Assembly: GCA_965230795.1 (NCBI GenBank)
Contig: OZ246020.1
Span: 2,170,001-2,234,000 of the forward strand
Source of the DNA: PZPK01 sp965230795
GTDB taxonomy: Bacteria > Pseudomonadota > Gammaproteobacteria > Pseudomonadales > Oleiphilaceae
Direction of reading: 5' to 3'
Length of the DNA: 64,000 bases
The notes under the pieces are model-generated. The model ran no database searches and was not told the DNA's origin. It saw only the letters and a program-made list of their open reading frames with translations. Of the stretch, positions 52,912-61,033 are shown one piece after another. Both the position numbers and the translations under genes were made by a program. How positions within the stretch are numbered: position 1 is the stretch's first letter; each line of letters opens with the position of its first letter.

Positions 52912-54249
52912 ATGAAAGGCCTGAAAAAAGTAGCATTGGCTTCTGCTGTAGCAGCTATCTCTGCTGGCGCTCAAGCTGAACTGAAAGCCCTGGACGACGC
53001 AACTATGGGTGAAATGACTGGTCAAGCTGGTCTGACTATCGACGTTGAAACCAAGTGGAGCATCGGTGAGTTCGCATATAAAGATGCGGGTTTCGTATTG
53101 CTGCAAGGTATCAGCATGGGTGGTAACAGCAACGAAACTGGTCCTTTCGCTAGCTCTTACCTCGACAACTTCCGTATGACCATTGACGTAGCTGGTGACA
53201 ACACTGGTGGCGACGCTACTCTGGCTTACGGCTTCTCTGAAGTTAAAGGTCTGGCAGCTGTTCACGCTGCTGCTGGTAACACTGACACTAACTTCGCTGC
53301 TGCAGCAGCTGGCTTCGGTACTCAAACTGGTGCTTCTACTTACACTCAGCTGGACGCAGTAACTAGCGCAGCTTCTACTCTGTCTATCGACGACGAGAAA
53401 GTATACGGCGACGGTGACCTGGTAATTCACTTCGGATTTACCGATGCATGGCAGAAAGGTGGCGGTTTCGCTGCATACGCTGCTGGTCTTGGTTCTGACG
53501 GTGCTGGCGGTACTGCTAGCCTTGACGATCTGTCTTTCGGCGCAGCTGTTGCGATCGCTACTAGCGCGGTTGACTACCAGTTCGATATCGATGTAATCGG
53601 TGTTGCTTCTTCTGGTTACGATGCAGCTATCGGTACTCAAGGTGTTGAAACTTACGCATTCACTGACGTAGACGGTCAAGCTCGTACTCTGGGTACAGAC
53701 ATGGCTACTGGTCTGGACGCGACTACCGACACTACTGCTCTGATCTCTGGTCTGAGCTTCAAAGGTTACTTGGGCCCAGCTGATCTGCATATCGAAAACA
53801 ACGGTAACGGCTTCGGCGCAGACGGTTCTGGTCTGGGTGGTGCTGCTGGTACTGGTAACGCTGACTCCAAAATCACTTGGGGTTCATTCTTCAAAGTTAC
53901 TGACCTGGATCTCTACATCGACATCGCTGGCGTAGATCTGCGTAACATCAAGATCCACAACGTTCGTGGTGACCTGAGCTCTCTGGACGGTGCAGCGTCT
54001 TTCGGTTTCGCACACTCTATCCGCGAAATCTACGCTGTTAAAGACACTGTTCTGCACATTGGCAATCCTGCAGGTCTGAACGGTTCTACCAACCCAGCTA
54101 ACTACGCTGACGGTATTGCTCTGAACACTGAGTTCAAAGGCGACATCGACATCGGCGCTCTGTCATTCGGTGACACTGGTACTTCTATCGGTGAAATCTA
54201 CCTGACTGACGTATACTCAGACACTAACTGGACTATCTCTGCTCACTAA
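52912..54249 (+). CDS. Highly expressed secreted protein, probably DUF6160-like (paralogue 1)
   Basis: 445 residues with an AGGAG ribosome site. A signal peptide (cleavage after GAQA, residue 22) is followed by ELKALDDATMGEMTGQAGLTID. The mature protein is rich in Gly, Ala, Asp, Thr and has few charged basic residues. Its C-terminal ~150 residues align by eye with the second paralogue, ending LSFGDTGTSIGEIYLTD and ISAH. Codons are almost all of the major class (CTG, GGT, GCT, ACT, AAC, GAC, TTC, CGT), unlike neighbouring genes, indicating very high expression. From memory, the N-terminal motif is that of DUF6160 proteins, which lack a known function. Probably an abundant envelope or secreted protein. 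Confidence 0.75.
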   Translation: MKGLKKVALASAVAAISAGAQAELKALDDATMGEMTGQAGLTIDVETKWSIGEFAYKDAGFVLLQGISMGGNSNETGPFASSYLDNFRMTIDVAGDNTGGDATLAYGFSEVKGLAAVHAAAGNTDTNFAAAAAGFGTQTGASTYTQLDAVTSAASTLSIDDEKVYGDGDLVIHFGFTDAWQKGGGFAAYAAGLGSDGAGGTASLDDLSFGAAVAIATSAVDYQFDIDVIGVASSGYDAAIGTQGVETYAFTDVDGQARTLGTDMATGLDATTDTTALISGLSFKGYLGPADLHIENNGNGFGADGSGLGGAAGTGNADSKITWGSFFKVTDLDLYIDIAGVDLRNIKIHNVRGDLSSLDGAASFGFAHSIREIYAVKDTVLHIGNPAGLNGSTNPANYADGIALNTEFKGDIDIGALSFGDTGTSIGEIYLTDVYSDTNWTISAH

Positions 54250-54299
54250 GATCTTTACGATCTTTGAGACAGAATACGAAAGTAGTCTGAATCGGGAAG

Positions 54300-54327
54300 G
54301 CCGCCTCACATCGTGAGGTGGCTTTTT
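54300..54327 (+). terminator. Rho-independent terminator of paralogue 1
   Basis: GCCGCCTCAC and GTGAGGTGGC form a 10-bp stem (one G-T pair) with a three-base loop, followed by TTTTT. Located 50 bases after the stop codon. Confidence 0.88.
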
Positions 54328-54368
54328 CAGCTTCTAGAGGTTAAAAAATGAACTAAGCTTCATTTTTT

Positions 54369-54452
54369 AGAAGCAAGAAGCAAGAAGCAAGAAGCAAGAA
54401 GCAAGAAGCAAGAAGCAAGAAGCAAGAAGCAAGAAGCAAGAAGCAAGAAGCA
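54369..54452. repeat. Tandem array, 12 perfect copies of AGAAGCA
   Basis: Twelve uninterrupted 7-bp units fill positions 54369-54452, about 120 bases upstream of the paralogue 2 start. Arrays of short perfect units are prone to slipped-strand copy-number change. It is purine-only except for the C on the plus strand. Confidence 0.97.
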
Positions 54453-54574
54453 GAATAAGTAGAAGATTTAGGAAAAGGGTAAAGCTGACTTTCATAGAAG
54501 CGAGTGTTACCTGATTCAGGAGAGGATCAAACATCCTCAAAAAAATAATAAACAAGATGTATGGAGAGCCTGAA

Positions 54575-55702
54575 ATGAAACAGATTACGAAAGGAGTCTT
54601 GGTTGCGCTGTGCCTATTTAGCCAATTCTCATATGCCGAACTCCAAGTACTGGAAGATGAGCAGATGTCAGGTCTGACTGGTCAGTCTGGTTTAACTATC
54701 GATATTGATATGGCGGTGGAAATCGGTGAGTTCATGTACAAGGACGCCGGTTCGATTGTTATGCAGGGGATTCGCATCGGCGGCATGGATCATACTGGTG
54801 ATGTCGGCACTAGTTTTGATGCTTCTGTTGGAATCGTAGCCGATCTCGGTGACCCGAGTGGCCAAGGAGGTGGCACTCCTTTCGTCACTAATGATGGCGG
54901 GACAACCGGGCTTAATAATGCTCGGATTGAAGTCGATATTGCGGATGGTTCCGAAGAGTTTATGTGGGCGTGGGGCGAATTCGTAAGTCCGATTCTTGGT
55001 TGTGGTGCTGTCGGTGACACGTGTACCTATACACCAGGTGATGGGGACTTGATTATTCACGGTACAGCATCCAACCCCTTTATTGTTTCACGTTCATATC
55101 AGGCAGTAGATTTTGGTATGGAAATGGACAAGTTTGCTCTTAAAGATTCAACCTATGCTCCGGGTGCTGATTTGAGTGGAGGGTCTTCTGCACAAGAGAC
55201 GACAATAATTTCTGACTTGCGTATGGAAGGCTATTTTGGTGGCTTTGATTTGATTATTCAGAACAACGGCAATGGATTTACTAATGGTATAGCGGATAGC
55301 AAGATTAAGATAAACACATTTTTCGAAATTACAGAAATGGAATATGATTTTGATATTGTGGGAATTCGCTATGAAAAAATGAGTATCCATAATCATCGAG
55401 GCGATTTGACAATGTTCGATTTGGATAAAAACGACATTGCTTTCGCAGCAGGTTCGCAAGGTTTTGCGCAAACTAACACGCATTTATATGCGGTTAGGGA
55501 TAAAGTACTTAACTTGGCAACTCTTGGGGCGCCTACCGGTAATAATCCTTCAGGATTTGTCGATGGTATTGCGATGGACACTAGATTCCGCGGTGATATG
55601 GATATACTTCATTTAAGTTTTGGGGATACCGGAACATCCATTGGTGAGCTTTACTGGACGGATTGGGATATAGACACAAACCGGGTGATCTCTGCGCATT
55701 GA
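54575..55702 (+). CDS. Secreted protein, probably DUF6160-like (paralogue 2)
   Basis: 375 residues from the ATG at 54575, with GGAG eight bases upstream; an ATG at 54557 lacks such a site. The signal peptide ends SYA before ELQVLEDEQMSGLTGQSGLTID, almost the same mature start as paralogue 1. Shared blocks include IGEFMYKDAG, IQNNGNGF, IHNHRGDL and LSFGDTGTSIGELYWTD, and both end ISAH. Codon use is ordinary, with more A/T-ending codons than paralogue 1, so expression is expected to be lower. Two cysteines (CGAVGDTC) are absent from paralogue 1. Function unknown. Confidence 0.75.
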   Translation: MKQITKGVLVALCLFSQFSYAELQVLEDEQMSGLTGQSGLTIDIDMAVEIGEFMYKDAGSIVMQGIRIGGMDHTGDVGTSFDASVGIVADLGDPSGQGGGTPFVTNDGGTTGLNNARIEVDIADGSEEFMWAWGEFVSPILGCGAVGDTCTYTPGDGDLIIHGTASNPFIVSRSYQAVDFGMEMDKFALKDSTYAPGADLSGGSSAQETTIISDLRMEGYFGGFDLIIQNNGNGFTNGIADSKIKINTFFEITEMEYDFDIVGIRYEKMSIHNHRGDLTMFDLDKNDIAFAAGSQGFAQTNTHLYAVRDKVLNLATLGAPTGNNPSGFVDGIAMDTRFRGDMDILHLSFGDTGTSIGELYWTDWDIDTNRVISAH

Positions 55703-55723
55703 TTTTCAAGAAGAATTTGGCAT

Positions 55724-55751
55724 AAAAAAACCGGCAGCAGCCGGTTTTTTT
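55724..55751. terminator. Bidirectional rho-independent terminator
   Basis: AAAAAAACCGGC and GCCGGTTTTTTT form a symmetric stem between convergent genes (paralogue 2 and the minus-strand secreted unknown) and can end transcription from both sides. Confidence 0.88.
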
Positions 55752-55772
55752 ATGCCTCAAACTAAACGGTTG

Positions 55773-56402
55773 TTAGTTGTTTTGGGGAATGTTGATTGTA
55801 AGATCAAATCCACCGCCATCCCTGGGAATAAGTTCAACAGGGGCTTCATTCATACCTTGCGGTATATTGATTTGTTCGATCCCGGGAATGTTCCCGATAG
55901 AAAATGTAAATTGCTCTCCCTCTCGGCTGATACTCAGGTTATCGCCAAAGTATGCGCGCTCAAAGTCGCCTTCGGGAACGCGATAACGTTCATCATCAAG
56001 GAGGTCTGCCACTGGAATTTCGGTGTATTCCTTATAACTAAGAATTTCCAACGGCTCTGCTGGTGTCAATGCGGTCTCAATGGAAGCATTTCGCAAATAC
56101 TCGTCGGATAATGCGACTGCAGTCTCGGAACCTTTCAGGTGTTGCTGTGAGTTTTTCAACTCGTCTATGTCCTGATCACTGCTTTCAACAGGAGCAATTG
56201 TGAGACTGGAATAGGTTTTCTGTTGAGTTTGTGGTGCTTCCTTTGGCGTTACAATGATTGTCGAATCCTTGATGTAGGTATCGGTTAATTCAGAGCTGGT
56301 CAGCGATTTCACTTCCGCCTGAGTAATGGGTGTAACCAGTGCGCCGGCCGTTCCCACGGCTAGTGCCAGGAGATTGACGCGACAGATGCTTGATTTTTTC
56401 AT
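55773..56402 (-). CDS. Uncharacterised secreted protein next to the DUF6160-like pair
   Basis: 209 residues from the ATG at 56402 (MKKSSICRVN); a GTG seven codons upstream is less likely because it would precede the signal peptide. Signal cleavage is probably after TQA, giving AEVKSLTSSELTDTYIKDST. The mature start (AEVK-L plus a hydrophobic residue four to five later) loosely resembles those of the two paralogues. The rest is acidic and Thr/Glu-rich with a C-terminal beta-like segment (FTFSIGNIPGIEQINIP). Family not recognised. Confidence 0.68.
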   Translation of the reverse strand: MKKSSICRVNLLALAVGTAGALVTPITQAEVKSLTSSELTDTYIKDSTIIVTPKEAPQTQQKTYSSLTIAPVESSDQDIDELKNSQQHLKGSETAVALSDEYLRNASIETALTPAEPLEILSYKEYTEIPVADLLDDERYRVPEGDFERAYFGDNLSISREGEQFTFSIGNIPGIEQINIPQGMNEAPVELIPRDGGGFDLTINIPQNN

Positions 56403-56548
56403 AGGTCTAGACCAAAGGATCACGAGTAGTACCCACCAGTATTTAATTTAGCCAAACTGAATGCAAGACCTTCTAATTGTAAAATAGTTAAAAATCGTAA
56501 CTATAATGCAGGGGTCACAATTGATTGGCTCTGCCGGAATCAGTCTTT

Positions 56549-57496
56549 ATGTTTACTGTTAGCGAACGACTATCTGAATGGCTGGCTTCCCGGTCGCCTA
56601 GAAAAAGGCACTACAGTTTATCTCAAAAAAATCTGTACATTTTTCCCAGTCGGGTCGGATTTGTTTTCTTGGCCTTGCTCGTATTAATGCTGGTTACAGC
56701 AATTAATTACCAAAGCAGTCTGATTTATTTGTTTACATTCATTCTGGGAGCATTGTTTTTTATATCGATATGGCTTTGTTTCTTGAACGTCTCTGGTCTA
56801 CAGATTCAAAGCCCGGAGAGGGCGGAATGTTTTTCCGGTGAGAACAGGCCCTTTCATATTCAGCTGGTCAGTCCAGATCATGCGATCCAGGCTTTGATAG
56901 TTTCTGTCCACACTGATGATTCACAAACGATTGATGTTGATTCGTCCAAACCACGTCAACTAACGCTCTATGACAAACCAAGCAGGCGTGGATTATCCAC
57001 TTTGAAGCAATTTCGTATCGAATCTGTCTTTCCTTTTGGTTTGGTCAGAGTCTGGAGTTGGATAAAACTTGACGCGCAAGTAGTTGTTTATCCCAAGCCT
57101 ATTCCATTGACAGTGGACAGGCTCGGGACGTCCGAAAGTAGTCAGGGAGATTCGCGCCAAAAAACAGATGAGCAGACGGAAATCAGGAGTTATCGCCCTG
57201 GAGATACCTCGAGCCGAATTTTGTGGAAGCAGCTGGCAGCGAAAGATCGCCTGGCAGTAAGAGAACACGAGTGGGCGACCACAGACAGTCGCTGGATACG
57301 CTGGGAAGACTATCCTGTGTCAGACCCCGAATTGCGTCTTTGTCATATGTGTCACGACGTGTTATCTGCTTCAGAAAGGAGGGAGGCGTTTGGCTTGAGT
57401 TTGCCTGATAAAATCATAAATCCAACTCAAGGTGAGAGGCATAAAAAACTTTGCCTCGAAGCGCTCGCCTTGTTCTCTCTTAGTGAGGCAAGCTAA
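56549..57496 (+). CDS. DUF58 domain protein
   Basis: 315 residues from the ATG at 56549; a TTG at 56525 is also possible. Two membrane helices near the N-terminus (about 40-80) are followed by the DUF58 domain, with the signature EIRSYRPGDTSSRILWKQLAA. In this family a MoxR-type AAA ATPase usually lies upstream and a transglutaminase-like membrane protein downstream. The downstream partner is present (GTG directly after the TAA), but no MoxR gene is in the window. Confidence 0.87.
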   Translation: MFTVSERLSEWLASRSPRKRHYSLSQKNLYIFPSRVGFVFLALLVLMLVTAINYQSSLIYLFTFILGALFFISIWLCFLNVSGLQIQSPERAECFSGENRPFHIQLVSPDHAIQALIVSVHTDDSQTIDVDSSKPRQLTLYDKPSRRGLSTLKQFRIESVFPFGLVRVWSWIKLDAQVVVYPKPIPLTVDRLGTSESSQGDSRQKTDEQTEIRSYRPGDTSSRILWKQLAAKDRLAVREHEWATTDSRWIRWEDYPVSDPELRLCHMCHDVLSASERREAFGLSLPDKIINPTQGERHKKLCLEALALFSLSEAS

Positions 57497-59521
57497 GTGT
57501 CTAAAGATAGTCGATCCCAACCGTACAACCTTGTCGAACGTGTTTGCAAGGGCCCAATTCCTCTTGTTCTTTTGATTCAGCTCCTGAGTTTTTACGCATT
57601 CGTTCCATTTTGGTTGAGTGTTTTGTTGGCGGGGGTTGCCATATTTACCAGGCTTTCAACCCGGTTGCTGCCGGGTATGTTCAGGTTCGCGATTATCGTG
57701 TCGAGTGTCTGTTTTTTCGCTCTGTACTATCAGACCAATTTTTCAGTTGAAATGGCGGCTGCATTTCTATTGTTGTCAGCCACCCTCAAACTACTTGAGA
57801 TTCGCAAGCAAAAAGACCTGTATGTTTTTGTTTTTGTGATGCTTTATTTGTCTTCGGTGTCTTTTTTGTTTAGTCAACATTTTGCCCACACATTGCTTCA
57901 GATAGCTCAGGTGGCAGTGTGTTTCTATGCGCTTTTGTCTCTTACGGGTGCGCGCGGATTGGTAGGGGCTCAATGGCAAACTATTGGTAAAGCTGTCGCG
58001 TTTTCTATCCCTCTTGTTGTAATTCTGTTTTTGTTTTTCCCCCGTATTTCACCGCTTTGGAGTATTCCGATAAAAACTCAGGATGCCATATCAGGAGTGA
58101 CGGACAGCATGACCCCAGGCGAAATTGCCAAGCTTGGAAAGTCGTCAGAAAGAGCGTTCAGAGTTCAGTTTAATGGCGATACACCAGCAAAGCGTGACTT
58201 GTATTGGCGAGGCATCGTTCTAGATAGTTTTGATGGCGAAACCTGGTCAAAGTCGCGCTTGCCTTCTACTTGGGAATACCGAAAGAAGATGGATACCGGG
58301 ACTTTGTACCCGGTTGAGGGAGCAAGCTATCAGGTTATGCTAGAGCCAAACAATCAGACTTATGTCTTTGTGTTGGAGGGCTCTGCCGCTGCCAGTAGTA
58401 ATCTGATTACTGGCCCCAAAGGTCAGTTTTTTCTCAAGAATGAGGCAATTCAACCCACGCGGTATCAGATGGAACTAAAAACAATGCCGAGTGCTTTGCC
58501 AGAAATTCTTGGCGGAGTCAGTCTCGACTATTTGAACGACTCTCGATTTGTCAGCCGACAGGATCTACAGGTGCCAAAAAGTGGTAATCCGAGATCAAAG
58601 GCCTTTGTGCAGGAAATGATTCGCCGCAACGATACTCCTCTTGGATTCGTAAATGCTGTGCTGACGCATTTTCGGGAAGAGTCTTTTTTCTATACCCTGG
58701 AGCCAGATCCAATCTCCGGTGATTTTGTCGATGGGTTTCTGTTCGAAACGCGCCGTGGATTTTGTGCACATTTCGCAGGAAGTTTTGCCTATCTGATGCG
58801 AATGGCAGGGATACCCGCGAGGGTCATAGTGGGTTATCAGGGAGGAGAGGCCAGTGCCAATGGTGAATATCTTATTGTCCATCAATTCGACGCGCATGCC
58901 TGGGTGGAGCTGGAATTGCCGGATTATAGCTGGATAAGGGTAGACCCGACCTCAATGGTGGCACCACAAAGAATCGAAAGCAGTTTGCGCGATGCGGTAA
59001 CAGAAAGTGAATTCTTGAGCGAAGACCCTTTTGGTGCAGCGTCCCACAGAATTGGAGCTTTAAACTGGTTGCGACTGAAGTTGGATGACTTGAACTATCA
59101 ATGGCAGAATCTGGTGGTGAACTTTAACCAGCAATCGCATACAAACCTGGTTTCGCGAGTTCTGGGTGAATATAGTCTTGAGCGAATTGTTTTGGTGCTC
59201 TTTTCCAGTTTCGCAGCAATATCGGTTTTTGTCATTCTCTGGTTCTGGTTTAATAGCGCACATTCCCGGCACACCAGGAGCGAACGCATATATCTTAGAT
59301 GGCTATGGTTGATAAGGTGGTTAGGCTATTCGCGACTAACAGCCGAGACGCCAAAAGCCTTTCTTGGCCGGCAGAAGCAAAGTGAGAGCAATGGGGTGAT
59401 GGGTCGTTTTGTTATCAAAAGGACAGAACGGTTAACTCAGCAGCTCTATAAGAACGATTACGAGATGTATGAGAATAAAAGGGTCAACCAGAGTGCAGGA
59501 AAGAGAGCAGAAAATGGATAG
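57497..59521 (+). CDS. tgpA: DUF3488/TgpA-like transglutaminase-domain membrane protein
   Basis: 674 residues from a GTG immediately after the preceding stop. About six N-terminal membrane helices (DUF3488) precede a periplasmic transglutaminase core with the catalytic Cys in RRGFCAHFAGSFAYLMR, and His and Asp in DAHAWVELELPDYSWIRVD. A C-terminal membrane helix near 565-585 and a basic tail follow. P. aeruginosa TgpA is essential and thought to act at the cell envelope. The end overlaps the start of holB by 8 bases. Confidence 0.9.
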   Translation: MSKDSRSQPYNLVERVCKGPIPLVLLIQLLSFYAFVPFWLSVLLAGVAIFTRLSTRLLPGMFRFAIIVSSVCFFALYYQTNFSVEMAAAFLLLSATLKLLEIRKQKDLYVFVFVMLYLSSVSFLFSQHFAHTLLQIAQVAVCFYALLSLTGARGLVGAQWQTIGKAVAFSIPLVVILFLFFPRISPLWSIPIKTQDAISGVTDSMTPGEIAKLGKSSERAFRVQFNGDTPAKRDLYWRGIVLDSFDGETWSKSRLPSTWEYRKKMDTGTLYPVEGASYQVMLEPNNQTYVFVLEGSAAASSNLITGPKGQFFLKNEAIQPTRYQMELKTMPSALPEILGGVSLDYLNDSRFVSRQDLQVPKSGNPRSKAFVQEMIRRNDTPLGFVNAVLTHFREESFFYTLEPDPISGDFVDGFLFETRRGFCAHFAGSFAYLMRMAGIPARVIVGYQGGEASANGEYLIVHQFDAHAWVELELPDYSWIRVDPTSMVAPQRIESSLRDAVTESEFLSEDPFGAASHRIGALNWLRLKLDDLNYQWQNLVVNFNQQSHTNLVSRVLGEYSLERIVLVLFSSFAAISVFVILWFWFNSAHSRHTRSERIYLRWLWLIRWLGYSRLTAETPKAFLGRQKQSESNGVMGRFVIKRTERLTQQLYKNDYEMYENKRVNQSAGKRAENG

Positions 59522-60539
59522 TCAAGGCCAGGCAGCCTGGAGTATCGTAGCAAGTTGGCATCATACAGTTGTCGAACAGTTCGTTTCCCAGATGCGTGGA
59601 AAACGACTGCCTCACGCCATTTTGGTGGAAGGAGCTTCAGGTATAGGTAAAAAGGCTTTGGTGCGGTATCTGGCGAATATGCTGCTTTGCCAGAATGGAA
59701 TCGAGCTTGGTAATCCCTGTGGTGATTGCAAACAGTGCAAATTGGTTGACTCTGATAGCCACGCTGATTTTCGATGGCTTGAACCAGAGGAGAGCGGCAA
59801 GCAACTCAAGGTCGATGCTGTGAGAAGTCTTGTAGAGTTTGTTAACCAGTCGAGCCAACAGGGTGGTTATAAACTGGCGGTATTGGCTCCAGCAGATGCA
59901 ATGAATCTCAATGCTGCGAATGCACTGCTAAAGACTCTGGAAGAACCTACTCCTAACACCCTGATTTTTCTTGTTACGGAACGGCCAGGAATGCTGATGC
60001 CAACGGTACGCTCGCGATGTCAGTCGATAAGCCTTTCCATACCTTCGACGGATGTTGTTACGTCATGGCTACGCCAGACGACAGCTTCAGAAAACATATC
60101 CTCTGAAGAGCTTTCCCAGGTTATCGAGTTGGCTGGATTCGCGCCATTTAAAGCGCTCGACCTGATAGAGTCAGGTGCCCTGTCGGAACTGTCTCTGGTG
60201 CACCAGGAGCTGGCAGAAGTGCTGAAGCAAACGATACCGCTCACTACCGTCGCTGAACGTTGGTCTGATGACAGGCTGGTGATTCGTTTACACTGGTTTT
60301 TACAGGGTTTACAGCAAGCGATTCGGCGGAAGCAGCAGTCGTTGCCGTTACAGGGACATTTAGATAAGCGCACTGAAAAAATGCTTGATTATGTGGCCAG
60401 TAAGGCATCCAACTCAAAGCTTTTCAACGTATATGATGAAATACTTGCTCAGTTACGGCTATTGTCAGGTCAATCCAATCCAAACCCGACAATGCTGGTA
60501 GAGTCTTTATTGATTCGTTGGGTAGGGCTCATTCGGTAG
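59514..60539 (+). CDS. holB: DNA polymerase III delta' subunit
   Basis: 341 residues from the ATG at 59514, which overlaps the tgpA stop (ATGGATAG). The AAA fold has LVEGASGIGKKALVRYLA (P-loop), a zinc-binding group CGDCKQC with an earlier Cys, and the SRC motif in TVRSRCQSISL. It is a clamp-loader subunit. In Pseudomonas tmk and mltG precede holB; here tgpA takes that place. pilZ follows. Confidence 0.93.
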   Translation: MDSQGQAAWSIVASWHHTVVEQFVSQMRGKRLPHAILVEGASGIGKKALVRYLANMLLCQNGIELGNPCGDCKQCKLVDSDSHADFRWLEPEESGKQLKVDAVRSLVEFVNQSSQQGGYKLAVLAPADAMNLNAANALLKTLEEPTPNTLIFLVTERPGMLMPTVRSRCQSISLSIPSTDVVTSWLRQTTASENISSEELSQVIELAGFAPFKALDLIESGALSELSLVHQELAEVLKQTIPLTTVAERWSDDRLVIRLHWFLQGLQQAIRRKQQSLPLQGHLDKRTEKMLDYVASKASNSKLFNVYDEILAQLRLLSGQSNPNPTMLVESLLIRWVGLIR

Positions 60540-60643
60540 TAGCTTGTGTCGTTGGCGCTTTTTGACGGCAGAACCAGAATTCTACCCTATACTGAAAGAA
60601 TGACACTCATCTCACTTTCTACGATTTAAGGGAACGCAACATA

Positions 60644-60994
60644 ATGTCAGCCGGATTTGGAGCTCGAAGTGGCATATTAACGCTCACGATTAAGGATAAA
60701 GCCGTACTTTACGCGGCCTATATGCCCTTCATTAGAAATGGCGGGTTATTTATTCCGACAGCGAAGAATTACCATTTGGGCGATGAAGTCTTTCTTCTGC
60801 TGAATCTGATGGACGAACCCGAAAAAATTCCAGTCGCAGGGAAGGTGATCTGGGTGACACCAAAAGGTGCTCAAGGAAATAGGGCTGCCGGGATTGGTGT
60901 TCAGTTCAATGAAGAAGATGAGACAGCAAAAAACAAAATTGAAACCTACCTTGCCGGGTCATTGAGTTCTGATCGTCCAACTCATAGTATGTAG
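60644..60994 (+). CDS. pilZ: Type IV pilus protein PilZ
   Basis: 116 residues with the PilZ pattern GILTLTIKDKAVLYAAYM, GGLFIPTAKNYHLGDEVFLL and PVAGKVIWVTPKGAQG. The c-di-GMP-binding RxxxR motif is absent, as in P. aeruginosa PilZ, which interacts with PilB/FimX rather than the nucleotide. It lies in the conserved holB-pilZ-tatD order. TTGACG and TATACT upstream (60562-60593) are 20 bases apart, a poor promoter spacing. Confidence 0.93.
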   Translation: MSAGFGARSGILTLTIKDKAVLYAAYMPFIRNGGLFIPTAKNYHLGDEVFLLLNLMDEPEKIPVAGKVIWVTPKGAQGNRAAGIGVQFNEEDETAKNKIETYLAGSLSSDRPTHSM

Positions 60995-61033
60995 CGCCTG
61001 TTTTCATTCGTAAAAAGGCGTTTATTGTTTTCT

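Larger units (their letters stand above)
54250..54574. other. 325-base intergenic region with terminator, hairpin and tandem array
   Basis: Holds the terminator of paralogue 1 (54300-54327), a bulged hairpin (54330-54374) whose right arm runs into a 12-copy, 7-bp repeat (54369-54452), and a short hairpin GAGGAT/ATCCTC (54522-54538) shortly before the start of paralogue 2. No clear -35/-10 pair was found, and no gene is convincing. Confidence 0.6.

Noticed and set aside
52837..53790. Long (317-residue) open frame antisense to the highly expressed secreted gene
   Set aside because: It is Ser/Thr/Val-rich and follows directly from strong codon bias on the plus strand, which removes antisense stop codons. 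It has no ribosome site and resembles no family.
54369..54452. CRISPR array
   Set aside because: Units are 7 bp with no spacers, and no cas genes are present.
54367..54555. Minus-strand open frame with ASCFLLL repeats, lipobox-like
   Set aside because: The repeats are the 7-bp array read in 21-base periods. No ribosome site, and it ends at the array edge, so an accidental frame is more likely.
60995..61020. Terminator after pilZ (CGCCT/AGGCG)
   Set aside because: Five-base stem with a 16-base loop and no continuous T-run.
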